Source of the DNA: Marinobacter pelagius
GTDB lineage: Bacteria; Pseudomonadota; Gammaproteobacteria; Pseudomonadales; Oleiphilaceae
Assembly (NCBI RefSeq): GCF_900114925.1
Contig: NZ_FOUR01000002.1
Coordinates: 1-64,000, forward strand
DNA: 64,000 nucleotides
Reading direction: 5' to 3'
Below the pieces are notes generated by a model. It did not search any database, was not told where the DNA came from, and worked only from the letters and a program-made list of their open reading frames with translations. Position numbers and translations under genes: made by a program. This document shows, in pieces, positions 35,293 to 44,191 of the stretch. Numbering within the stretch: the stretch's first letter is position 1; every line of letters begins with the position of its first letter.

Positions 35293-36165
35293 ATGGATTC
35301 CAACTCTTTACGCGCGTTTCTCACTATTGTTGACCAGGGCTCGTTCTCTGAAGCTGCCGAAATTCTTCACCTGACTCAACCGGCCATCAGCAAACGCCTG
35401 GCGGCGCTGGAAAACCAGCTGGGTACAAAATTGATCGACCGCAGCCACCGTGAAATCCGACTGACGGACGCAGGAACTCGCCTGCTACCCCACGCGCGGA
35501 AGATTCTGGATGAGATCCATAACGCCCGGGTTGCTCTTTCGCCGGAATCCTCCGTGGTTGAGGGGGAGCTTCACATCATTGCCAGTCACCACGTCGGCCT
35601 TCATCACCTGCCCAGTTGGTTACGGCGGTTCAAAAAGGAGTATCCGCAGGTCGATCTGAATCTGCAGTTCATGGAGTCCGACGCGGCTTATGAACAGATG
35701 AACAAGCGCAATGCGGAACTCACGTTTGTTACCTTGAGCGACAGCATGGATCCGGGCTTTCGGGTCTATGCCCAGTGGGTCGATCCGATGGTGTTTGTGG
35801 CCGGTGCAGACCATCCCCTGGCGGGACTGACGAAACCAACGCTGGCTGATTTGTCAGACCACCCGGCCTTGTTGCCGGCGGCGGGCACTTCGACGTATCG
35901 GCTGGTCAGTCGGCTGTTTCTGGAGGCAAACCTGCACCTGAACCCGCAGATGCCCACCAATTACCTGGAAACATTGAAGATGATGACCACTGTAGGGCTG
36001 GGCTGGAGTGTGTTGCCGCGCAGTATGATGGATGACGGGCTGAAAGTGCTTGAGGTGGGTCATCCGGTCACGCGGGTGCTTGGCGGCATCGGGCTTGCCG
36101 GGCGGGAGTTGAGCAACGCCGCGCGGGCGCTGCTGGAGATTGTCCGGGATGAGGAAGGCCTCTGA
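35293..36165 (+). CDS. LysR-family transcriptional regulator, divergent from leuC
   Basis: 290-residue LysR regulator: winged helix-turn-helix at about 3-62 (GSFSEAAEILHLTQPAISKRL) and a two-lobed effector domain from about 92. The start ATG 35293 is the normal LysR start MDSNSLRAFLT; earlier in-frame codons fall in the palindromic repeat and are rejected. The divergent position, also seen in P. aeruginosa, suggests control of leuCDB, but the effector is unknown. It ends convergently with the MFS gene, 15 bases away. Confidence 0.9.
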   Translation: MDSNSLRAFLTIVDQGSFSEAAEILHLTQPAISKRLAALENQLGTKLIDRSHREIRLTDAGTRLLPHARKILDEIHNARVALSPESSVVEGELHIIASHHVGLHHLPSWLRRFKKEYPQVDLNLQFMESDAAYEQMNKRNAELTFVTLSDSMDPGFRVYAQWVDPMVFVAGADHPLAGLTKPTLADLSDHPALLPAAGTSTYRLVSRLFLEANLHLNPQMPTNYLETLKMMTTVGLGWSVLPRSMMDDGLKVLEVGHPVTRVLGGIGLAGRELSNAARALLEIVRDEEGL

Positions 36166-36180
36166 TCACCCTGAAAAGCT

Positions 36181-37329
36181 CTAGCCGTGGTGGTGCTCTG
36201 GTGGCGGCCTCAGGCCTTTCCAGGTAATTACCACTGCGATGGCCATGGCGATCGAGCCTCCCCAGAACGCTGCGCTGGTGCTGATGCCGTCCACCAGGAA
36301 GCCGGAGATCCACGCCCCAGCCGCTCCGCCGGCGCCGAAGGTCAGGCCACTGTATAAGGCCTGACCCTGGCCGTGGTGGTGCTTACCGAAAAAGCCCTGT
36401 ATGTACTGCACCGAAATGGCGTGTAGCGCGCCGTAGGATGCCGCGTGAAGAAGCTGGGCGAAGATCAGCACCGCAACCACGTCGGTCAACTCGGCTATCA
36501 ACGCCCAGCGGATCATCGTTAGCACCAGCGCCCCGATCGCGATCTGCCGGACAGAGAAGCGACGGGTGAAGCGGTGCATGATGAGAAACAGGCCAATCTC
36601 GGCAACCACACCCAGAGACCACAACAGACCGATGGGCAGCTTGCCATAGCCATGCTGCTCAAGATGGATGCTGAAGAAGGTGTAGTAGGGCCCGTGGGAT
36701 ACCTGTAGCAGGAAGTTCATCAGGAAGAAGGTGACTACCGCTGGATGGGTGACAATCTTCTTCAGGCTGCCCTTCGGAGCCTTTGGCTTGACCTCTCCGC
36801 GCTCTGACGGCACGAGGAAGGCAGATACCGCTATCCCCGCAAACACCGGCAGCAGGAGCCATGGAAGGGAGCTGATCGGGACGAGCTCGAGGATGCCCCC
36901 GACCCCGGCTACCGCGGCAATAAACCCGACCGAACCCCAAAGCCGTACCCGTCCGTATTTCTCTTTCTGTTTTCCCAGAGTGCGAAGCGTAATCACTTCA
37001 TACAGGGGCAGGATGGCATTCCAGAAGAAGGTGAAGGCGAGCATCACCAGCAGCAGCCCATAGAACCCCGGTTCCAGGAAAACGCCGGCAAAGAACAGTG
37101 AACCGGTAATCGCACCGAACCTTACAAGCCGGACCCGCTGACCACTCCGGTCCCCGAGCCAGCCCCACACACTGGGGGCTACGATCTTTGTAAGCTGGAT
37201 GGTCGCCATCAGTGTGGCGATTTGAAGATAGGTATAGCCCTGCCCCTCAAGATAGAGGGACCAATACGGAAGCAGTCCGCCCAAAAGAGCGAAAAACCAG
37301 AAATAAAGATTCGAAAGCCGCCAGTAAAT
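36181..37329 (-). CDS. MFS transporter with probable non-canonical ATT start
   Basis: Major facilitator of the LacY/HcaT-like MFS_1-like group, about 12 membrane helices, 382 residues; substrate unknown. Coding similarity to the family continues upstream of the first conventional start: IYWRLSNLYFWFFALLGG, the usual first helix, lies before TTG 37284. The frame is closed by TAA further upstream with no ATG, GTG or TTG between. ATT 37329 has AGGAG exactly 7 bases upstream, so I place the start there; TTG 37284 (367 residues) would cut the first helix and has no ribosome site. MFS-aroC-prmB clustering occurs in pseudomonads. Confidence 0.8.
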   Translation of the reverse strand: MYWRLSNLYFWFFALLGGLLPYWSLYLEGQGYTYLQIATLMATIQLTKIVAPSVWGWLGDRSGQRVRLVRFGAITGSLFFAGVFLEPGFYGLLLVMLAFTFFWNAILPLYEVITLRTLGKQKEKYGRVRLWGSVGFIAAVAGVGGILELVPISSLPWLLLPVFAGIAVSAFLVPSERGEVKPKAPKGSLKKIVTHPAVVTFFLMNFLLQVSHGPYYTFFSIHLEQHGYGKLPIGLLWSLGVVAEIGLFLIMHRFTRRFSVRQIAIGALVLTMIRWALIAELTDVVAVLIFAQLLHAASYGALHAISVQYIQGFFGKHHHGQGQALYSGLTFGAGGAAGAWISGFLVDGISTSAAFWGGSIAMAIAVVITWKGLRPPPEHHHG

Positions 37330-37367
37330 ACCAGGACTCCTGTAAAAACGATTTATCGTGAGTTACG

Positions 37368-37482
37368 GCGATTCCGGCGGGAAGGACGGTTCAAAAATGT
37401 GGAGCGCCAAGGATGGCGCGACCAAGCCCTACAGGGACGTATTCACGGGCGTTTTTTGAACCGTCCTTCCCGCCGGAATCGC
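37368..37482 (+). repeat. Long palindromic element, copy 2 (aroC / MFS gap)
   Basis: Two perfect 30-base inverted arms (37368-37397 and 37453-37482) enclose 55 bases. The loop holds GCGCCA-AGGA-TGGCGC, able to form a 6-bp stem, and ACAGGGACGT. It is related in sequence and order to copy 1 at 35144-35249, in the opposite orientation. Confidence 0.88.
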
Positions 37483-37509
37483 TTCACCAACCGTTGCAGG
37501 CTTCCCGAA

Positions 37510-38604
37510 TCAGAGCTGCTTCAGAACAGGCGTAGAAACTTCCACATCACCATTCTGACCACGATGGCGAAGGTAATGATCCATCAAAACGATGGCCATC
37601 ATCGCTTCTGCAATGGGCGTGGCCCTGATCCCGACACAGGGGTCGTGACGGCCAGTGGTGATCACCTCCACCGGATTGCCGTTCACATCAATACTGCGCC
37701 CCGGCAAACGAAGGCTGGAGGTCGGCTTCAGTGCAATGCTGGCCACGATGGGTTGACCGGAGGAAATGCCGCCGAGAACGCCGCCGGCATTATTCGACAG
37801 GAAACCTTCCGGCGTCATTTCATCACGATGCTCGGTACCTTTCTGCTCAACCGAATCGAAACCAGCGCCAATCTCCACACCTTTCACCGCGTTGATGCTC
37901 ATCAGCGCATGGGCCAGATCAGCATCGAGGCGGTCGAAAATCGGCTCGCCAAGGCCGGGAGGAACGCCATCAGCCACCACATTGATTCTGGCACCGATAG
38001 AATCGCCCTCTTTCCGGAGAGCATCCATGTAGGCCTCCATTTCGGGCACCTTGTCGGCATCCGGGCAGAAGAACGGGTTCTGGTGCACCTGGTCCCAGTC
38101 CAGCTTTTCCGCCTTGATGGGGCCAAGTTGGGAAAGGTAGCCGCGGATCTTGATGCCAAGGCGCTGTTCCAGGAATTTGCGGGCGACGGCACCGGCAGCA
38201 ACACGCATGGCGGTCTCGCGGGCCGAGGAGCGGCCACCGCCCCGGTAGTCGCGAACGCCGTATTTGTGCGTGTAGGTGTAATCGGCATGGGCCGGCCGGA
38301 ACTGCTCGGAGATCTTGGAATAGTCCTTGGAGCGCTGATCGGTATTCTCGATGATCAGGCCAATGGGCGTGCCCGTTGTCTTGCCCTCGAACACCCCGGA
38401 CAGGATCTTCACCTCGTCTGCCTCGCGGCGCTGGGTGGTATGTCGGGAGGTGCCCGGCTTGCGGCGGTCCAGGTCCCGCTGCATGTCGGCTTCCGAAAGC
38501 TCCAACCCCGGAGGGCAGCCGTCGATAATGCAGCCCAGGGCGGCCCCATGGCTTTCACCAAAGGTGGTTACTGTGAACAGTTTTCCAAAGCTATTTCCCG
38601 ACAT
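37510..38604 (-). CDS. aroC: Chorismate synthase
   Basis: Last step of the shikimate pathway, EPSP to chorismate, using reduced FMN. The 364-residue product has [37 protein letters not shown] and [16 protein letters not shown]. Its product feeds pabB in the same window and the trp pathway. prmB lies 37 bases upstream. Confidence 0.97.
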   Translation of the reverse strand: MSGNSFGKLFTVTTFGESHGAALGCIIDGCPPGLELSEADMQRDLDRRKPGTSRHTTQRREADEVKILSGVFEGKTTGTPIGLIIENTDQRSKDYSKISEQFRPAHADYTYTHKYGVRDYRGGGRSSARETAMRVAAGAVARKFLEQRLGIKIRGYLSQLGPIKAEKLDWDQVHQNPFFCPDADKVPEMEAYMDALRKEGDSIGARINVVADGVPPGLGEPIFDRLDADLAHALMSINAVKGVEIGAGFDSVEQKGTEHRDEMTPEGFLSNNAGGVLGGISSGQPIVASIALKPTSSLRLPGRSIDVNGNPVEVITTGRHDPCVGIRATPIAEAMMAIVLMDHYLRHRGQNGDVEVSTPVLKQL

Positions 38605-38641
38605 GATTCAGTATCTTATCCATTTCTTGTGAGAATTCGGT

Positions 38642-39544
38642 TTAACCGCGGGCCTGCCTGGCGCGCAGGTCTTCCGCCCGCAGCAGAAACACTCCGTCAC
38701 CGCCATTTTCAAACTCCAGCCAGGTGAACGGCAGGTCCGGATAGGCCTGGTCCAGCGCGACCCAGCTGTTGCCTACTTCCACGATCAGCAGGCCATCTTC
38801 GGTGAGGTGGTCGGCCGCCTTTGCCAGGATACGATGGGCGATATCCAGACCATCCGCCCCTGCGGCAAGACCCAGTTCCGGCTCGTGACGGTATTCGTCC
38901 GGCATGTCCGCCAGGTCTTCAGCATCCACGTACGGAGGATTACTCAGAATGACATCGTATCTGCCGGTAATATTATCGAACACATCAGACTTTACGGTGC
39001 GTACCCGGTTGCGGACGTCATGAAGATCAATATTTGATTCGGCAACTGCGAGTGCGTCCCCGGAAATATCGGAGAGATCCACCTCGGCATCCTCGAACAC
39101 CATGGCAGCACCGATGCCGATGCAGCCACTACCCGTGCAAAGATCAAGGATCCGGTTAACTTCGACATCGCCCAGCCATGGCTGGAGGCCATTTTCCAGC
39201 AGCTCGCCGATGGGCGACCGGGGCACCAGTACGCGCTCGTCGACATGGAACGGCATGCCCATGAACCAGGCTTCGCCGAGCAGGTACGCGAGCGGCACAC
39301 GGTCGTTCACTCGCCGATCGATTCGGTCGAGAATCATGGCGCGCTCGTCCCGGGTCAGGCGGGCGTCGAGAAACAGGGTGTTGTTTTCCAGCGGCAGGTT
39401 CAGGCTGCGCATCACCAGCTGAACCGCCTCGTCCCAGACGTTATCGGTGCCATGACCAAAAAACAGTGGCGACGCGGCAAACTGCGTCGACGCATAGCGA
39501 AGGTAATCGCGAACGGTCTGAAGGTCGTCAATGGGGCTGGTCAC
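38642..39544 (-). CDS. prmB: Ribosomal protein L3 N5-glutamine methyltransferase
   Basis: SAM enzyme that methylates a glutamine of ribosomal protein L3. The 300-residue product has the SAM loop [15 protein letters not shown] and the catalytic NPPY in [13 protein letters not shown]. The N-terminal helical domain is typical of PrmB/PrmC; proximity to aroC favours PrmB. The start is GTG 39544 with AGGAAA upstream. Confidence 0.93.
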   Translation of the reverse strand: MTSPIDDLQTVRDYLRYASTQFAASPLFFGHGTDNVWDEAVQLVMRSLNLPLENNTLFLDARLTRDERAMILDRIDRRVNDRVPLAYLLGEAWFMGMPFHVDERVLVPRSPIGELLENGLQPWLGDVEVNRILDLCTGSGCIGIGAAMVFEDAEVDLSDISGDALAVAESNIDLHDVRNRVRTVKSDVFDNITGRYDVILSNPPYVDAEDLADMPDEYRHEPELGLAAGADGLDIAHRILAKAADHLTEDGLLIVEVGNSWVALDQAYPDLPFTWLEFENGGDGVFLLRAEDLRARQARG

Positions 39545-39633
39545 AAGGATCGTTTCCTGTTCTGGCGCATGTCAGCGCCGGATTATACGCTGTTTGGCCC
39601 CGCTCCTGCAGCCTAAACCAGCCCGGATGCTAC

Positions 39634-40845
39634 TCAGATGGCCAGCGGGCCGGAACTGCTCCTGTTTGCCTCGTACCGGTCCAGCGCCAGGGCCATACGC
39701 TCTCGCCCGAGCTGAATCAGTTCGGGGGCCTTGTGGTAGTCGTAGGTCCGGCAGGCATTTTTGGGCACGTTGACCAGCAGATCCGGCGGATAACCGGCGA
39801 TCTTGTACTGCACCAGTGCGCTCTGCATGGTCTCGATGGTCAGGTTCATCACATCGAATTTGCCAATGCCCAGCTTGTCCCAATCGATGGTTTCGTGATC
39901 TTCCTGATATTTTTTATCGGTTGGCCTTTTGCCATGATCCTTGTGGTTTTCTTTTTTGTGGACCTCCCGACTGATTTTCTCCTCGGGACTTTCGCCATTG
40001 TCGGCTTTCCGGGAGCCGAGGGATTTGATTGCATCCCAGTCGAACCAGCGGGATGCCTTGTCCCGGATGGCGTCGACCCATTCTTCCATGTCGGAGGCCT
40101 CTTGATCATGGACAAAGGCCGCATCCGGGATCCGTTGGCGCTGGTCGTCCTCGCCGCTGAGATTCACTGCAACGATCAGGTCCGCGTGGGCAGAGATGGT
40201 CGGAATAATGGGTAACGGATTCAACAGTGCCCCATCCACCAGCACGCGCCCATTCAGCACCAGGGGCGTCACAACACTCGGAATGGCAACGGAGGCGCGG
40301 ATCGCCTGGTCCAGCGGGCCTTCCTGAAACCAGACTTCCTTGTGGGCCAGCAGATCAGTGGCAACCGCCGTGTAGGCCAGCGGCAGGTCCTCGATGCGGG
40401 TATCACCCAGCATTTCCCGGACCACGGAAAAAATCTTTTCGCCCCGAATGGCACCCACTGAGTTGAAGGTAACATCCAGCAACTTGAGTACATCGAACTG
40501 GCCAAGTCCGGTGACCCAGTCCTTGTAGTCCTTCATCTTGCCGGCGGCGTACATGCCACCGATAAGGGAGCCCATGGAACACCCTGAAATCGCCACGATG
40601 TCGTAACCGCGCTCATTCAGAATCTCGATGGCGCCAATATGGGCATAGCCCCGTGCGCCGCCACTACCGAGGGTTAGCGCAACGGTCTGCTTGCGTTTGG
40701 TGCCGGGAGGATGTTTCTGGGTGTCGGCAGGAGCCTCCGCCGCTGACACATCGGAACTTTGCAGGACCTTGGAAATGTTGTCCTGCGGAACATCTGAATC
40801 CGGTTTTTCCGGGGAATCCCCATTCTTTCCCTGATCCCTGGCCAT
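39634..40845 (-). CDS. RssA-like patatin-family protein
   Basis: Patatin-like acyl hydrolase of the RssA/YchK group, 403 residues. The oxyanion loop GSGGARG lies at 60-66, the nucleophile Ser90 in GCSMG and the catalytic Asp in VDGALLNP. Two features differ from short RssA: a polar N-terminal tail of about 50 residues and a charged insertion (rich in Lys, Glu, His; about residues 260-310) in the C-terminal half. Substrate unknown. It lies 4 bases upstream of nothing essential: the DUF4892 gene precedes it by 4 bases, so they are likely one operon. Confidence 0.85.
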   Translation of the reverse strand: MARDQGKNGDSPEKPDSDVPQDNISKVLQSSDVSAAEAPADTQKHPPGTKRKQTVALTLGSGGARGYAHIGAIEILNERGYDIVAISGCSMGSLIGGMYAAGKMKDYKDWVTGLGQFDVLKLLDVTFNSVGAIRGEKIFSVVREMLGDTRIEDLPLAYTAVATDLLAHKEVWFQEGPLDQAIRASVAIPSVVTPLVLNGRVLVDGALLNPLPIIPTISAHADLIVAVNLSGEDDQRQRIPDAAFVHDQEASDMEEWVDAIRDKASRWFDWDAIKSLGSRKADNGESPEEKISREVHKKENHKDHGKRPTDKKYQEDHETIDWDKLGIGKFDVMNLTIETMQSALVQYKIAGYPPDLLVNVPKNACRTYDYHKAPELIQLGRERMALALDRYEANRSSSGPLAI

Positions 40846-40849
40846 GATC

Positions 40850-41761
40850 TCACCTCGAAATGACGGTCACTTCCACCCGATCACCCTGACGATCCGGGTT
40901 TTCCATGGGTATAAAGGGGCCAACTACCAGTATTTTCTGCTGCTCCCGGGATATCCCGATGCGCGCCAACACGTCGGCAAGGGACTCGGTTGCCCCCCGG
41001 GCGCGCTCGAGAGAATCCTCGACCGATTCTTCAGCGCCCAGCGATGAAAACCCTACCAGAACAACCATAGCGCCTTCTTCCGTTGCCCGTTCCCTCAGGT
41101 TGCGTCGATCGGTCGCCGCCCAATCAAACTTGTAGGTAAAGCCGCCCTCATAGGGAATGATCAGCGGGCCGAACACCCGATCGGAACCGGTATCAAATCC
41201 CGGCACAACGGCACCGTCACCGAGCCTGAGGTGTTCCACCCAGACGTATTCACGTAAATTGCCGCGGGTTACGGTGTAAACAAGCGTCAGCCAACGGGTT
41301 CCATCCTCATCCAGTGACCCTGCAATCAGGTAATCCTGATCAGAATCCCGACCATTAAGGATCGCCTGACCAAAAATGCGGTTGGCCCAGATCACACTCC
41401 GGCCGCAGCTGACCCCGGAACATTCATACAGAATGCTCGCGCCCCGGGCCTGCAACAACTGGCGATAATGCCCGCGAGCATCACTCCGGCTGGCATCCCG
41501 GTTCAGCTGGTACATTCGGCCGTCGCCCGAGACCGGCAACCGCGCCATGGTGTCGGAACGGATTTCACTATTCACTTCCCGAACCGGGCTGAACAACACC
41601 AGATGGCCGTTGGACTGAATCCGGGTACTGGTTTCCAGCTGCGACTGGGGGAATGGTTCCGGAAAACCGGATGCCAAAGCCCCATTCGAAAGTGTAGCCA
41701 ACAGGACCAGCATCCCGCCAAGGGATTTAACGAACCATTTTACGCTCAAGTTTTTAACCAT
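40850..41761 (-). CDS. DUF4892-type exported protein with OmpA-like C-terminus
   Basis: 303-residue protein with a Sec signal (about 1-31, ending ALASGFP). The N-terminal half looks like the DUF4892 family (SILYECSGVSCGRSVIWANRIF, LREYVWVEHLRL). The C-terminal third, with SLADVLARIGISREQQKILVVG, resembles an OmpA-type periplasmic domain. Function unknown. Its ATG overlaps the upstream hydrolase by 8 bases. Confidence 0.75.
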   Translation of the reverse strand: MVKNLSVKWFVKSLGGMLVLLATLSNGALASGFPEPFPQSQLETSTRIQSNGHLVLFSPVREVNSEIRSDTMARLPVSGDGRMYQLNRDASRSDARGHYRQLLQARGASILYECSGVSCGRSVIWANRIFGQAILNGRDSDQDYLIAGSLDEDGTRWLTLVYTVTRGNLREYVWVEHLRLGDGAVVPGFDTGSDRVFGPLIIPYEGGFTYKFDWAATDRRNLRERATEEGAMVVLVGFSSLGAEESVEDSLERARGATESLADVLARIGISREQQKILVVGPFIPMENPDRQGDRVEVTVISR

Positions 41762-42674
41762 TGGTCAGAAATGCCCTTACCGCCTCTGCTACCGGTGCGG
41801 TATCGCCATCGAGATGGCAGTGGTGGCCGCCCGGAACACGCGCCATTGTGAGATTCCTGATCCGCTCTGCCCTGTCGTCCAGGCCTTTGCGATGCGAGAG
41901 CAGGCCTTCGTCGGCGCGCACGAACAACGTCGGCGTCTCGATGGCTTCCAGGGAAGCCAGAACCTGCTCCTCTGTCATCATCAGCGGGGATGGGTGACGA
42001 AGACGCGGATCAGTACACCATACGTAACCGTCGCCGAATGGTTTCATATTCCGCGGTACCAGCGTCAATGCCGCCTCATGGCTCAGCGGGCTGACACCGC
42101 CCTCGCGGGCCTTTGCCGCGGTCGTCAGATCCGGGTAGACCACCGACTTGCCCGAGCCATTGAGGCGTTTCTTTATGGCCCTTCTCAACTGGGGAATCGT
42201 TTCTTCAACGGGGCGGCTAATGGCACCAAGACTATCGATCATCACCAGGTGCCGGACCTTCTCCGGAAAAGCCGCGGCGTACAGCGCGCTGACGATGCCG
42301 CCGAGCGAGTGGCCCACCAGATCGACCCGGCTTTCATCCGATTCGCTGAAATGGCGCTCAATCAGTTCGGCCAGATCCGCCACATAATCCATCAACAGGT
42401 AGGACTGGCCCGGTGACCGATGCCCCGATTTTCCGTGCCCGGCCATATCGATGGCATGGACATCGGTCAGCTTTGCAAGTTCCGGGGCAAGTTTCGAGAA
42501 GGTCAGGCTGTTATCCAGCCAGCCATGAAGCATCAGGACCGGTGGTTGCCCGCTAACGCCGGGATTCGCTGACCAGGAAAAGCCGGCAAGATCGATGTTC
42601 TCGAGCTGCCAGACGGTTTCCGACCAACACAACGGTTTTCCGGCAGATCGTGCAGTTTCAGACATATCGTTCAT
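41754..42674 (-). CDS. Alpha/beta hydrolase
   Basis: 306-residue alpha/beta hydrolase, cytoplasmic (no signal). The oxyanion HGW is at 50-52, the nucleophile Ser123 in GHSLGG, and a C-terminal catalytic His probably lies in VPGGHHCHLDG. A cap region is present at about 150-210. Resembles MhpC/serine hydrolase-like esterases; substrate unknown. It sits 13 bases after pilZ. Confidence 0.85.
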   Translation of the reverse strand: MNDMSETARSAGKPLCWSETVWQLENIDLAGFSWSANPGVSGQPPVLMLHGWLDNSLTFSKLAPELAKLTDVHAIDMAGHGKSGHRSPGQSYLLMDYVADLAELIERHFSESDESRVDLVGHSLGGIVSALYAAAFPEKVRHLVMIDSLGAISRPVEETIPQLRRAIKKRLNGSGKSVVYPDLTTAAKAREGGVSPLSHEAALTLVPRNMKPFGDGYVWCTDPRLRHPSPLMMTEEQVLASLEAIETPTLFVRADEGLLSHRKGLDDRAERIRNLTMARVPGGHHCHLDGDTAPVAEAVRAFLTNG

Positions 42675-42687
42675 GAAGCAGAACGCC

Positions 42688-43038
42688 TCACATGGTGTGT
42701 GTGGGGCGATCGGAACTCAGGGAGCCGGCCAGGTAGGATTCAATCTTGGTACGAGCCGTTTCATCATCGCCGTTGAACTGTACGCCGATACCGGCGGCGC
42801 GGTTCCCCTGGGCACCCTTCGGTGTTATCCAGATCACCTTGCCGGCCACGGGGATCTTTTCCGGCTCATCCATCAGATTGAGCAGGAGAAAAACCTCATC
42901 ACCGAGCTGGTACTGTTTCTGCGTCGGGATAAACATTCCGCCCTGACGGATGTAGGGCATGTAGGCGGCATACAGCACTGCCTTGTCCTTGATGGTCAGG
43001 GTGAGAATGCCACTGCGCGCGCCAAAACCTGGGCCCAT
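42688..43038 (-). CDS. pilZ: Type IV pilus protein PilZ
   Basis: Small 116-residue PilZ-domain protein needed for type IV pili, known in Pseudomonas and Xanthomonas to act through FimX and PilB. Sequence runs such as LLNLMDEPEKIPVAGKVIWI and AQGNRAAGIGVQF, and the C-terminus SDRPTHTM, are characteristic of PilZ itself. It lacks the RxxxR c-di-GMP motif, as true PilZ does. ATG 43038 has AAAGG 8 bases upstream; GTG 43047 is the alternative. holB-pilZ order is conserved. Confidence 0.94.
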   Translation of the reverse strand: MGPGFGARSGILTLTIKDKAVLYAAYMPYIRQGGMFIPTQKQYQLGDEVFLLLNLMDEPEKIPVAGKVIWITPKGAQGNRAAGIGVQFNGDDETARTKIESYLAGSLSSDRPTHTM

Positions 43039-43159
43039 ATCTGACACCTTTTATTGTGTTGTCACGGTAACTCGTTCATACCGGGATAAGAAAATCCCTG
43101 TCATTTCGCAATCATAGCAGCTTGGGCCCGCATAGGCGTAGCCCTTGCCGGGATTGCGG

Positions 43160-44191
43160 TCAACCGGCCTTACGTCTCCTGGGCATCAGGGCCTGCCAGG
43201 CCAGCAACAACCGGCTGGCTTCAAGCTCCGGGTTGGCGTTGTAGACGCCGGCCGCCCTGGACTCCCGGATCATGTCCAGCAGCTCATGGGCCCGCCACGC
43301 GGGGTTCCGCTTTGCCAGGAATCCGAGCATGTCCGCTGCCTCCGCGTCATTAGCCTGGCCACCAGCCGCCATGCGTGCGAGATCCGCTGCCCAGCCTTCG
43401 AACAGGAACAGAGCATCTTCCAGCCCCATGGCCTTGAACGCCTTGGCGGCCTCGGCCACGGGCATCTGCCCCTTCATGAACTGCCGGAAGCTTTCGAAAG
43501 CCTCATCGCGAAGCTTGAGAAACTCGCCATTGACGTATTCAAGGGCAAGTCGCGGTGCATTGCCCGCCAGCATCAAAGCCTTGGCAAGCACCTCTGCAGC
43601 AGGTCGCTGATCTTCATCCAGCTCGGTTACCTTCGCCACCAGCCAGCGTTCCGCCTGGTCCCTTGCGGGCACCGGAATGCTCAGGGTCTGACAACGGGAA
43701 CGAATGGTAGGCAGCACCGGGCGACCGCTTTCCTGGAGTAGCAGCAGGGTGACGTCAGGCAGTGGTTCTTCCAGGGTTTTGAGCAAGGCGTTCGCGGCGT
43801 TGATGTTGAGCTGGTCGGCCCGATCAATGATCGCCACCTTGTGATGGGCGACCTGGGGCGAGCCCACGGCAAATGACGAAAGCGCCCGGATCTGATCCAC
43901 CTTCACCATCCGGGATTTTTCCGGCGCATAGATCCGCACATCCGGATGGCTGCCGGCGGCAACCAGTTCACATTGCTTGCAGTGACCACAGGCAACCGGA
44001 AGATCCGCTTCGTTTTTCACTGGCCGGTCGCAAAGCAGTAACCCTGCCACAGCTTCTGCCCAGACCCGCTTTCCGACACCCCGCTCGCCATTGATGATCA
44101 GGGCATGGGGCAACCGATCCTCGGCAAGCCGGGCCTGGATCTGTTGCCAGGCTCGCTGGAGCCAGGGCATGTCTTGGGCAATATCGGTCAC
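43160..44191 (-). CDS. holB: DNA polymerase III subunit delta'
   Basis: Clamp-loader subunit. The 343-residue product has the degenerate P loop GERGVGKR at 35-42, a zinc module (LLCDRP and CGHCKQCE) and the SRC motif in IRSRCQTLSIP. Start GTG 44191 overlaps the tgpA stop by 4 bases (GTGA). tmk, the usual upstream neighbour in pseudomonads, is replaced here by tgpA. Confidence 0.94.
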   Translation of the reverse strand: MTDIAQDMPWLQRAWQQIQARLAEDRLPHALIINGERGVGKRVWAEAVAGLLLCDRPVKNEADLPVACGHCKQCELVAAGSHPDVRIYAPEKSRMVKVDQIRALSSFAVGSPQVAHHKVAIIDRADQLNINAANALLKTLEEPLPDVTLLLLQESGRPVLPTIRSRCQTLSIPVPARDQAERWLVAKVTELDEDQRPAAEVLAKALMLAGNAPRLALEYVNGEFLKLRDEAFESFRQFMKGQMPVAEAAKAFKAMGLEDALFLFEGWAADLARMAAGGQANDAEAADMLGFLAKRNPAWRAHELLDMIRESRAAGVYNANPELEASRLLLAWQALMPRRRKAG

